A DNA stretch of 64,000 bases from Nannobrachium achirus (taxonomy: Eukaryota; Chordata; Actinopteri; Myctophiformes; Myctophidae), in contig OY997640.1 of NCBI GenBank assembly GCA_963921795.1, forward strand, positions 9,660,737 to 9,724,736. The letters run 5' to 3'. A program made the translations under genes and the position numbers. Below the pieces are notes generated by a model. The model did not search any database. It saw nothing but the letters and a program-made list of their open reading frames with translations, and had not been told where the DNA came from. Of this stretch, positions 48,448 through 57,300 are shown piece by piece; the stretch's first letter is position 1; every line of letters starts with the position of its first letter.

Positions 48448-49416
48448 ATCATTACCAGATGAAAGAAAATGAACGTAGGACGATCCCTTGTAGCCGGGAT
48501 TGAACTTGTACAATCTGTTTTCAGGATTTCCAGACACACGAACTGGTTTTTCTGAATGCAGATACGAAGGTAACCTTTGCAGCTCTTCGATGGCTCTTTC
48601 CACATTAATGCGCAGTGTGGTGCACATGTTTTTATTCTGGGCCTGCACCATAACGTTGATGTCCAGATGTAACAGCACAGCTGCGAGCAACAATCCCATC
48701 ATAAGACTTTTGCCACATTGCCTTGGAGCAAGACACAACGTGTAGGAATTGGAGTACTTTGAAAAATTACGATCCACGATGTACAAGTGGCTCAGACAGG
48801 GTTTCACGTAGTTGTAATTTTCAGATCCGAGAGGAGACAAACCGAGCTTTTCAAGGAGCACGTGTTTGTATTTGTACAAAGAATCTCCAAACTGTTTATG
48901 TGTGACACCAAGAACAACGCCTCGTAGGAGCTCAAGCTGAAAAGGTTCTAGTCTCATGCCTTTGATTTGAAAATACTCAAAGACCCTACTTATCATTAGA
49001 TCAAACCTGTGCATCACAGATCTCGATTTATCTTCCTCAGAACAGCTACAATTTTGAAGGTCTCGCATTCTAATTCTCGCTTGATCAAGACCAAGAGTTC
49101 TAATCAATTCAGCTCGTGCCAATCTGTTTTTTAGCAAATAATTATACTGAGATCGTTTATCTCGATCTTTACGTATCCTTTCGCTGTCAGTGAATCGTTT
49201 GGACAGACTCAGCCTCATACAATCGACAGCCATCGCCACTGGCACTGTTTTTGTCAGGTCACTGGGATCCTCCAGTGAACTTTCCAAGAGCCAACGGTTT
49301 GTTTCTGCATTGGTCGAAAGGGCGCCTTGCGAGACAGAGGAACTCAAGAGAGGACTGTTATTCGCGGCCATATCCGACCATGAATTGTTCACCTCAGCAA
49401 GCTTATTCGCGTACAT
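48448..49416 (-). CDS. terminase ATPase subunit, 5' exon
   Basis: 323 codons from ATG 49416 to a donor GAT|GTAAGT (phase 0). Near residue 235 it has a P-loop-type motif (CLAPRQCGKS) followed by a hydrophobic helix (LLLAAVLLHLDINVMVQAQNK), the arrangement of the packaging-motor ATPase of herpesviruses, which pumps DNA into capsids. The exon stops before the acidic Walker B strand, so the catalytic Glu and the whole nuclease domain must come from later exons. Spliced terminase genes are a hallmark of Herpesvirales. I cannot find the remaining exons in the 48 kb to the left; the intron begins with a CA microsatellite and decayed genes. The divergent neighbour starts 93 bases away. Confidence 0.75.
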
Positions 49417-49508
49417 GGCAGAAGAGCAGTGAGATATCTCGTGATACCTTAGTAGATTACGTGTTGCCACTGCAAATTCACTTTCGATACTGCTGGCTGT
49501 TTTCGTGG

Positions 49509-50168
49509 ATGCCAGACATGGACAGGTCCAACGTATACCACCCTCACTTCAGCAGCGTGGATGGGAGTCAATCCTTCCTATCAAAAAAGTCATTCTGGTT
49601 GACGGCCGAAGGTCATTTGGTGTGCACGGAATCATACACTGAACATTGTAAACTTAATAATGTGTGGCTAAAAAATGCGGCGCTGATCGAAAGCTCCGAG
49701 GGTGATGATCAAAGCAAAGCCGTTTTAACGACCTCGGCTGCTGCGCATAAGAATCTGATCAGAATTTGCAATGAAGCACAAGTGGTTTCCCGAGGAAGGT
49801 TTTTTCACATGTATCCTCGCGACCCAGTGCGCAGCAAAGTTGACTTTACACTGCTGCAGGACGACACCAGCGGCAGTAAATCCTCAATATTGCAAATTCA
49901 ACTCACGCCTGGCCTGATTAACTGTAACCAATGGAAAAAATTGACAACTGGAACAGATCTTATTCGAGAACTGGCACCTTTGTACTCTACATATTTCGCT
50001 TTTCTAGCCAACCCTAGGAGATTCACAGATCTGAATCGTAGAGTGGAAGAATTGGAGGCTCAATCTTTAACGCAAACCGACTGTGATGAGATACAATTAG
50101 GCTCGAAAATACGGCAAGACTGGTTTACAAGACTGCTCATTCGTCTAACTCTCCTGATGTTCTCATAG
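49509..50168 (+). CDS. unknown 219-aa protein divergent from terminase
   Basis: ATG 49509, or the in-frame ATG at 49518. The frame is open further upstream but there it is antisense to the terminase exon. Mostly globular and mixed; no Cys module, membrane segment or enzyme motif. A Leu-rich helical stretch near the C-terminus (LTQTDCDEIQLGSK ... LLIRLTLLMF) is the only notable feature. Its promoter must lie in the 93-base divergent gap. I do not recognise the family. Confidence 0.6.
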   Translation: MPDMDRSNVYHPHFSSVDGSQSFLSKKSFWLTAEGHLVCTESYTEHCKLNNVWLKNAALIESSEGDDQSKAVLTTSAAAHKNLIRICNEAQVVSRGRFFHMYPRDPVRSKVDFTLLQDDTSGSKSSILQIQLTPGLINCNQWKKLTTGTDLIRELAPLYSTYFAFLANPRRFTDLNRRVEELEAQSLTQTDCDEIQLGSKIRQDWFTRLLIRLTLLMFS

Positions 50169-50230
50169 ACAAAGGCATTAACGTTGACTTGTTTGAATAC
50201 TGTTGAACTTGGATATTGAACTTTAGACGT

Positions 50231-50262
50231 CCAAAAAAAAAAAAAAAGAAACAAAAAAAAAA
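50231..50262 (+). promoter_or_regulatory. A-rich leader before 287-aa gene
   Basis: Thirty-odd bases almost all A, ending one base before the ATG at 50264, the same arrangement as upstream of the candidate capsid gene. Confidence 0.4.
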
Positions 50263-50263
50263 C

Positions 50264-51127
50264 ATGGATTCTCAAACTTACGAACTGGGTTTGTGTGATG
50301 GCGTGGAAAGTCTGCTGGTAAAACGCGATAATAGAATCGTAGCAGCTTATGCTCAACAGCGTACACCAAATGGGAAGATGGGCACGCACCCCATCGGCCG
50401 TTGCTACTGCGCAAAGCCAAATACTCTGAATTGGACACTTTGCAAATCAGACGTCGCTATGGCTAAACTTGTCTTGCTTGGCATACTTGGAGTACCAGTG
50501 AAATGTTACACATCGGGGAAACACGCGGTTGTGCTTTACATCGTGAAAGGTGGCTCGAGAGGTACAATTACATCTAGAGGCTTGGTCTTTATGTGCAACA
50601 CAGTGCCTGACATGCCTGTCATCCTCGCTCATAGAATGCACAACGTGTGTGTGTACAACGATCATTGGGCGGTGGATGTGCTGTCTCACCTAGATCAAAC
50701 ACACATGCCTACTAAGATGATTGTCAAGAGGAAGGATGGCAAGAAATACCATGAAGTGGAGCATCCAAGTGTGGATTATGTGTACACTGATGCAGACGTA
50801 GACGCAGATGTATACGGTAAGCGGCCTATGCCAGTGTTGCCGTTGAAACTGATCAAGGGTATAGACCTTGCAGATGCCATTGAGCCAAACATTGGATCGA
50901 CACTGAAGCGTCAAGCTGCAGAAGAACACCTTCTGCTGCCAGCTCGGTCTCAGCAACTGAGGTCACGATTACCTGAAGTATTTCCGGAGAATGAAGACCA
51001 ACAAGGCTCGCAAAGTCAACTAGCCGACGTTTGCCCACACACCAGCTCTCCCCAACAAGGAGCAACAGGCTTGCAGCCGCCTGATGTTTTTCTGGACGAC
51101 GACTATGCGTTTTTGTGCGCACAGTAG
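50264..51127 (+). CDS. unknown 287-aa protein
   Basis: ATG 50264 directly follows an A-rich run. Residues 1-170 form a compact beta-rich domain with several His and Cys (GRCYCAK near 45, NDHWAVDVL near 130). The region 170-190 is Asp-rich (DADVDADV). The C-terminal 80 residues are Gln/Ser/Pro-rich with an acidic aromatic end (FLDDDYAFLC). No known catalytic signature. Could be a virion or regulatory protein; the A-rich leader, shared with the candidate capsid and nearby the glycoprotein starts, hints at late expression. Confidence 0.65.
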   Translation: MDSQTYELGLCDGVESLLVKRDNRIVAAYAQQRTPNGKMGTHPIGRCYCAKPNTLNWTLCKSDVAMAKLVLLGILGVPVKCYTSGKHAVVLYIVKGGSRGTITSRGLVFMCNTVPDMPVILAHRMHNVCVYNDHWAVDVLSHLDQTHMPTKMIVKRKDGKKYHEVEHPSVDYVYTDADVDADVYGKRPMPVLPLKLIKGIDLADAIEPNIGSTLKRQAAEEHLLLPARSQQLRSRLPEVFPENEDQQGSQSQLADVCPHTSSPQQGATGLQPPDVFLDDDYAFLCAQ

Positions 51128-51249
51128 AAAAATTCATTCTTTGGCAGTGGCAACCTTTCAGTCTAGAATTAACAATTTGTGAATCAACCTGCTCACAGTT
51201 TTGTTATGTCTTTTCTTGATAAAATGTTCATTATTGTTGGTTTCTTTAA

Positions 51250-51530
51250 AACACAAGATTTCGATTGTCTTTAAAAAGTGACGTTTTTTTTCTTAGAAAT
51301 AATCAGAGAGTTTTTTTCTCTTGAAAAAAATCAGAGAGTTCTTTTCTAAGAAAAACAGAGAGTTTGTTTTTTTTCTTGGAGAAAAACTGAGTTATTTTTT
51401 CTCAGGAAAAACTGAGAGTTTTTTTTCTTAAACTGAGAGTTTTTTTTCTTGGAAAAAACTGAGAGTTTTTTTCTTGGAAAAAAACTGAGTTATTTATTTT
51501 TTTAGAAAAGGCTTTTACTAAAACCTTGAG
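51250..51530. repeat. AT-rich array of CAGAGAGTTTTTT units (locus 2)
   Basis: Eight or so imperfect units with TCTAAG or CTTGG spacers. Opposite orientation to 8340-8705. It ends about 140 bases before the RING-CCCH gene. Confidence 0.75.
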
Positions 51531-51671
51531 ATTATTTTTGACAATCACCGATCGAGCTCCGCTTCATTGTTTCCAGCGCAGGGTCAAAGGGGTGATCGGA
51601 TCGACTTCATTCTCGTCTAAAGCAAAGCTGCTGCCGTGACAATTTGGACCCGAAATCACCAAGACCTTACC

Positions 51672-52214
51672 ATGCCTTGGTACCGATCTTTGCATGAAAA
51701 ACACCACCACAGATACGTCAAGAAGTATACTCACTCTGATCGCGGCACATCAAGCCTACGAGACACTGAGTATTATGAGTCACGAGCATCCAGACATCTG
51801 CACTGTCAGATTTGTGACATAAACGTGACTAACAACATTAAACGATATCGCAGATTTGCTCTGCTGGTCAACTGCTCCTGTGTACTTTGCCTTGAATGCG
51901 TGAAGTCGTACAGAAGACCTTCTAGGTTCTTTGGTGTCGTCGACAAAACATGCCCAGTGTGCAAGACGGAGTCTCCGTACTATGTGGTCAGTAGAAACTG
52001 GCTACCTGAAGGGCCTGGAAAACTCGCACGACTAAATGCGTACCGAGCGTACACACGCACAAAACCCTGTGTGTATGAACGAGCCGGAGGCTTTTGTAAA
52101 CGTGGCTCAAAATGCATGTACAAGCATGAGAATCGTGAGGACACCATCGAGGAAGACACTGAAGACACCACTGAGGACGAGGGCGACACTGAGGATGACG
52201 ATATGGAGTTTTGA
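51672..52214 (+). CDS. RING plus CCCH zinc-finger protein
   Basis: 180 residues from ATG 51672. A RING domain starts at C45 (CQIC, then NCSCVLCLEC, ending CPVC near 100). After a short linker a perfect C-x8-C-x5-C-x3-H finger (C...C...CMYKH) follows near 145-165, and the protein ends in an acidic Asp/Glu/Thr tail. RING next to a CCCH finger recalls cellular makorins, which are RNA-binding ubiquitin ligases, though here the order is RING first and only one finger is present. Probable role: E3 ligase targeted by RNA or RNP binding. It follows an AT-rich repeat array. Confidence 0.8.
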   Translation: MPWYRSLHEKHHHRYVKKYTHSDRGTSSLRDTEYYESRASRHLHCQICDINVTNNIKRYRRFALLVNCSCVLCLECVKSYRRPSRFFGVVDKTCPVCKTESPYYVVSRNWLPEGPGKLARLNAYRAYTRTKPCVYERAGGFCKRGSKCMYKHENREDTIEEDTEDTTEDEGDTEDDDMEF

Positions 52215-52387
52215 TTTATTTTTTTTGATTTTTTTTCTCTGAGAGCTTTTGTCAGATCAACACTCGCAAAGACTTTTGCCACGGATGAAGACTTCAGCTG
52301 CGCTTCGGCTCAAAACATAGACTCTCTGTGTTTGTGTTCAACCTTACAAGAGTTTTATGTACAATGTAGATTTGGTATGATTTGTGA

Positions 52388-52393
52388 AATAAA
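52388..52393 (+). terminator. AATAAA polyadenylation signal of RING-CCCH gene
   Basis: Located 174 bases after the stop codon, in the 351-base convergent gap to the USP gene; TTTTATTG at 52424 would serve the opposite strand. Confidence 0.55.
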
Positions 52394-52565
52394 ACAACTC
52401 AAATGCGGAATCTCATGATCTTGTGTTTTATTGACCCAACCAACGGTTTGTTACATACAAAAGAAATGACATGATAGCAAAGTTATGAACAGACAGATAA
52501 AGACTAAAACATTTAAAGTATAACAATTCACTTTGTATTGTGTAACAAATGCCCCACATAACTCT

Positions 52566-54293
52566 TTATGTTACACCATGATGTTCATCCACCCTACGAT
52601 ACCACAACATACATGCCAGATTATCAAACATGCCAGAACATCCGTAGGTACCGGCAACGTCTTTCCAATGGCATGAAGTGATCACTGTGTCTTCCTTGTG
52701 AAACCAAGACCCGTTTGTCTTAGTATAAGCGCTGATGCTCTCTGTGCTCTGAGCGATCACGCCGTACAACTCGTACACAGAAGGGGTCAGGTTCTCATCA
52801 AGCTCACTTGAGTTGAACCGTTGAGGAAAGCCCATCGGTCGAGCCCCCATTCGATCCAGCCTGATCACCAGAAACATGGGCATCTTCTTGATTGTTATGC
52901 GAGACACCATGTCTCGAAAGCGGTTACACTCAACACACTCTTTTGTCACAACCTCCTCAAAAGCCTGCCGGATGCACTCCAGAAGGCCATCACGCGTTAC
53001 AGCGACAGGGAAAACAGAGCATTCCTCCGACAGCGATTGTTTAGCATCGCAGGTCAAGCAACTGGTCACTTGAACAGTCAAAGTTTGCCACTGGGTGACA
53101 GCAAACTCCGACCCATCATGATCCAGGGCGTCAATGATGTAACGGAGAATTACATCGGGATCCTCTTCGAACTTGAACGACACGCCACTCTGGAGAGCCA
53201 GCGAGTCTATGAACATTCCAGGGTTCACAGCTCTGCCGGGATTTGCCGTCATGCCACTCAACACATCAGCCAGCTCTTTTGTCACACCGCCCCCGGACCT
53301 GTTGCAAGTCAGCAGCTGCGACGGTTTCACCGTCTCCGCCAGACACTGCAGTACACTATTGATCCCTTGCCTCTTGCCCATGTCGATCAGACCTTCCGTG
53401 ACTCTACGGTACACCAGCATGCACGCTGTAGACTTGCGCAGCTCGGAGTTGCCGCGTGCGCTGCCGTACGCTGACAACACATCGCTCCAAGAGCAGGAGC
53501 TCGTGAAAGTGTCGTTTGCGTAGCCCCAGCAACCCCTTCCGTGCACGTAAGCCGCGAAATGGCCTGCGTTCAGAATGCCTTCGTGGGCGATGACACCGTA
53601 GAGCCTGTAAACCGTCTGCTCCTCAGACGGCACGGTGAGAAAAGATCCCACATCCAAAGTCTTTGGGAAGGTAACTATTCTGTTACCTTTCCTTACCGTG
53701 CCGCGATCACCTACGGCTCGATTCAGCTTCATGAACAGCACATCAGGCAATCTCGCTAAAGAGGTTTCAATTGTACACTTTTCCGAAGAGCAGTTGTTGC
53801 ATTTCTCGTCAACACGTTCCTTTCGGTTACCGGCTTGGATGAAATCTAACAGGTCGACGTTGGTGCGCGAGGTCTCGATTGGTACGCGTAGCACAAAAAA
53901 AGGGTTCTGGTGGGAGTTTGTGAAGCCGCAACCTTCGCATTTCACCCTCTGCTCTTCCACGACCCTTAGAAACTCAAGACTAACACCGTCTTGATGTAGA
54001 GCGTCCAATATGTACCCAAGCACACGGTCAGGGTCTTGCTGATCACGTAGAAAGTGAGGATCGTAGGCTTCTGCAATCTCTTGCGCGAGCGGTTCAGCGT
54101 TGTACACGTGCATACCATCGTTTATACTCATGAGCATCAGCAGCTCTCTCAGCGCTCTAACCGTAGGGTTTTGAGGCTCTCTTCTCAACTCTTGCAGCAT
54201 TTGCAGCAGTTCCTTAGTTTGAAGAAGACATTGCACTAGACTGTTAAGAGCACACAGGCTTCCTCGGTTACCAAGTCTTGGCGGTTTAGACAT
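52566..54293 (-). CDS. two-domain ubiquitin-specific protease (USP)
   Basis: 575 residues from ATG 54293. The first domain starts with the USP Cys box (GNRGSLCALNSLVQC, nucleophile C14), has two CxxC finger pairs (CEGC, CNNC) and a His box (NAGHFAAYV near 240-250), ending with ACMLVYRR; it should be an active deubiquitinase. A second copy from about residue 303 keeps the layout (GINSVLQCL, CLTC, CVEC, ACMLWYRR) but lacks both the nucleophilic Cys and the His-box His, so it is a dead domain, perhaps a ubiquitin binder. USP-type enzymes are unlike the usual herpesvirus tegument deubiquitinase. Lies directly downstream of the kinase gene on the same strand. Confidence 0.85.
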   Translation of the reverse strand: MSKPPRLGNRGSLCALNSLVQCLLQTKELLQMLQELRREPQNPTVRALRELLMLMSINDGMHVYNAEPLAQEIAEAYDPHFLRDQQDPDRVLGYILDALHQDGVSLEFLRVVEEQRVKCEGCGFTNSHQNPFFVLRVPIETSRTNVDLLDFIQAGNRKERVDEKCNNCSSEKCTIETSLARLPDVLFMKLNRAVGDRGTVRKGNRIVTFPKTLDVGSFLTVPSEEQTVYRLYGVIAHEGILNAGHFAAYVHGRGCWGYANDTFTSSCSWSDVLSAYGSARGNSELRKSTACMLVYRRVTEGLIDMGKRQGINSVLQCLAETVKPSQLLTCNRSGGGVTKELADVLSGMTANPGRAVNPGMFIDSLALQSGVSFKFEEDPDVILRYIIDALDHDGSEFAVTQWQTLTVQVTSCLTCDAKQSLSEECSVFPVAVTRDGLLECIRQAFEEVVTKECVECNRFRDMVSRITIKKMPMFLVIRLDRMGARPMGFPQRFNSSELDENLTPSVYELYGVIAQSTESISAYTKTNGSWFHKEDTVITSCHWKDVAGTYGCSGMFDNLACMLWYRRVDEHHGVT

Positions 54294-54342
54294 GGTGAGG
54301 TCTACAACACAAATGACTTGCTGTAAAGACAGGCTCGCCTTT

Positions 54343-57300
54343 TTAATAATCCACAAAACTCGTCAAGTGCAATCCGTCAAAAACATCTCGGAGGGTCAGT
54401 ATGCCAGAATCTGTCACCAGCAACACGAATATCACAATGACTTTGTAGTAAGTCACATTCAGAGTCGGCACAGGCCCTCCACGGTTGTGTTTTGTGATTT
54501 CGATCACAGGTGCCCATTTGGAACTAGGGGATTCAGCGTCATGGGTCACCAGTGTTGTGTTTGCGTCAGAGTCAAATATAGCTCGATCGTCTAGCTTGTC
54601 CAACGTCGGAATCTCCGTGAGAGCAGCAGGGTTCACTCCAATAGTCACAAGACCTTGTGTGTAGTTAGCGCTCACGGTTTCAACCTTGTCAGTTTTGAAG
54701 ATTTTTCTCCTCAATCTTAAGATGATGTTTCTGACCACCAAATGCACATCATCTTTGATCAAACACAACTCGTTCTGGTTTCCTCTCACGGTGTCGGGTT
54801 CTCCGAATGCAATCAAAAACGAGGTGCCCCGATGATGAAGAGTCAGCGTGGTCCCATCATTAGGCATAGAAAGCCAGTTGGTTATATCCGCAAGGTAATT
54901 TCTGAACGTGAAATGTGATCCGCGAAGGTCACACATTTCCGTGTTCAGACGCTGGTTACTCACTCCCGGAAATTCACTCAATCGGCTGATTGCAACCTGA
55001 AGCACAGACAATGTGCTTTGACTCGCCCCTGCCAACAGTTGCGACAGCTTGATGCGGGGCAAGTGGGTTTTGAGTAATTCGTTTATCATGTTTAGCAGCG
55101 CGTAGCAATAATTTCCAAACATAGGAGCATGGAGCATCGTTATGTTCTTGCTCAGATAAGGGATTACGTCCACCACAACGCCTCCGCTGTGTGTTACCTT
55201 CACGTCGGTCCAGTCGGTCATGTACACAGGCAGAACGCAAGCCCGAGCGGCCGCTTCCAGTGTCAGTAGCACCTGCATTACAAACACGTAGGGGTTGTGG
55301 GGTTCGTCTTCTATCGTCCAATGAGACACCGTCTTGTGCACATTATGAGGCTTTGCGTACTGAAAGACAAACATGTTGTGACTTTGCTGGGTCAGGCAAT
55401 AGGGTCGATGAGGCCCTGTCAGCGCCAGCGGCTTAGAGTACGTTACAGCCAGAGCCAGTCGTATAAGCGCAGTGGAAAAAGCCTTTAGACTTTCTGAAAT
55501 GCTAGTTACGACCAGCACCGCTGTGTCCAATTCCCCTGGTATCTTTCTGCTCCTGACATCGGCTTGCAAATCGCCCGGGACCGCTCCTAAACTGCTTTGC
55601 CAACTGGAAGGGTAATTGCATTCCGACGGCAAATCGCCCGGGACCGCTCCTAAACTGCTTTGCCAACTGGAAGGGTAATTGCATTCCGACGGCAAATCGC
55701 CCGGGACCGCTCCTAAACTGCTTTGCCAACTGGAAGGGTAATTGCTGTTGCTAGAGCCGTACGACCAAAGACCGCTTGTGTCTCCCAATAAGCTGCTGAG
55801 CTCGGAGTTGTAAGCCTGCTGTTGCTCAACGGGAGGCGCGTGTGTACCGCAAAACTTCCTTGTGTCATCTATTGCACGAGCTTTTTTGGCTTGACCTGCA
55901 GCCCGCGTTGATTGTTCGAGGCAATGGGGATCTTTGGCGGTGAGTGAGCTAGAAGGATAGTTCATTTCTGCCAACCGAGGAAGTGTGTGCGTACGTTGCG
56001 CTTTTCTTTGTTTCGGTCTCTGTCTTGTCTGCTTACATCTTTTGCCATCAGAAGGCCGAACGCTGCAGCTGACAAAATCACTTTGAGCCGCTTCTCGCTC
56101 CGTGATACGTTGAGCCTCGTCCTGGTTCTTGTCGACAACACACCGGCCTCTCTGTTTGTGCGTCCCCGCGATGTCGCTCGCAGAATCGGCTTCTGCGATG
56201 TCTAGGGTTTCGGGCCTGTTGATCCACACTCCCAAAGACGCCTGCCGGTCCGGTGGACCAGCGGGGTCGACGTGTAAGTCGGTTAAACTGTTGTCTGGCA
56301 ATATAGTGCATTCTGCACCTGGTTGAACATCATCGGATGTCTGCAACAAAGTCTGCTGTTGGCTCTCGTGATCTTCAACGGGACGAGGCTCTAAGTTCGA
56401 AAAGATCAACGGTTCGATCGCCGCCCCCGTCTCGGCAACAGGACCGGCGTCGTCGAACAGCAGCATTGCATTGTCCACGCAGTCCTGTAAACAAATATTC
56501 CCGTAAGTGGCTTTGAAATCTAGGCTTTCAACGGCGGGCCACCGTGTAGCCATGTCTCTCTCTGCGCCTGCAGCTGCTGGAACCTCGACCGAACTGCTGC
56601 TTACATCCTCTTCCTCGGGAAGAACCATGGTTGAAGGAGCTTCGCGGTCTCCGTTTCCCATGTCCGGACAAAGCGCAGGCTCCGGCTCCTGTCTTTTGTA
56701 GTGTTTGCCGACTGACTGCGGCGCTGGACCGGGTGTATCTTTAGATCGGCGCTTAGTCGCCGCCGCAGCAGATGTATGATGCGTGTGCATGAACCCAGAC
56801 GCTTTCCTCTTATACCAATCGTAAGGCTCAATCTTACGGGGTGCGAGCCTCAGCACGTCGATCCCGTAGAACGTCTTTTTGCTCGTGTCGACGAGAGACA
56901 CGTTGCTCTTGTCAACAAACGAGCAGTCCTCGGCTGCAATGACATCTGTAGTCACACACTCCCCCAAGCGAACCGTTTTGGGTAAAACCGCAGAAGGGGC
57001 CTCGGCGGAGCTAACATCTTTACTCAGAGCTACATATCTGTTAAGCTTGAGCAGCTCACTTGGACACCACCGCTCTTGCGGGTAGAGAGTGATACACAGT
57101 GTCCCGATCGCAATAAACCCACTGTCCACCATCCCATTAGCCATACCGACCAAACTGTTGTATATTTCCTTGACACTGGGCCGAATCTGCCCATAGCTCT
57201 TGAACAGCGTTTCAGCGTCCATCTTCTGCATGTATTCGTGCTGAAACGAGCTGCGGTCTTCGGGCGTGTACGCGCCGACAAGTTTCGCGAGATTCGCAGC

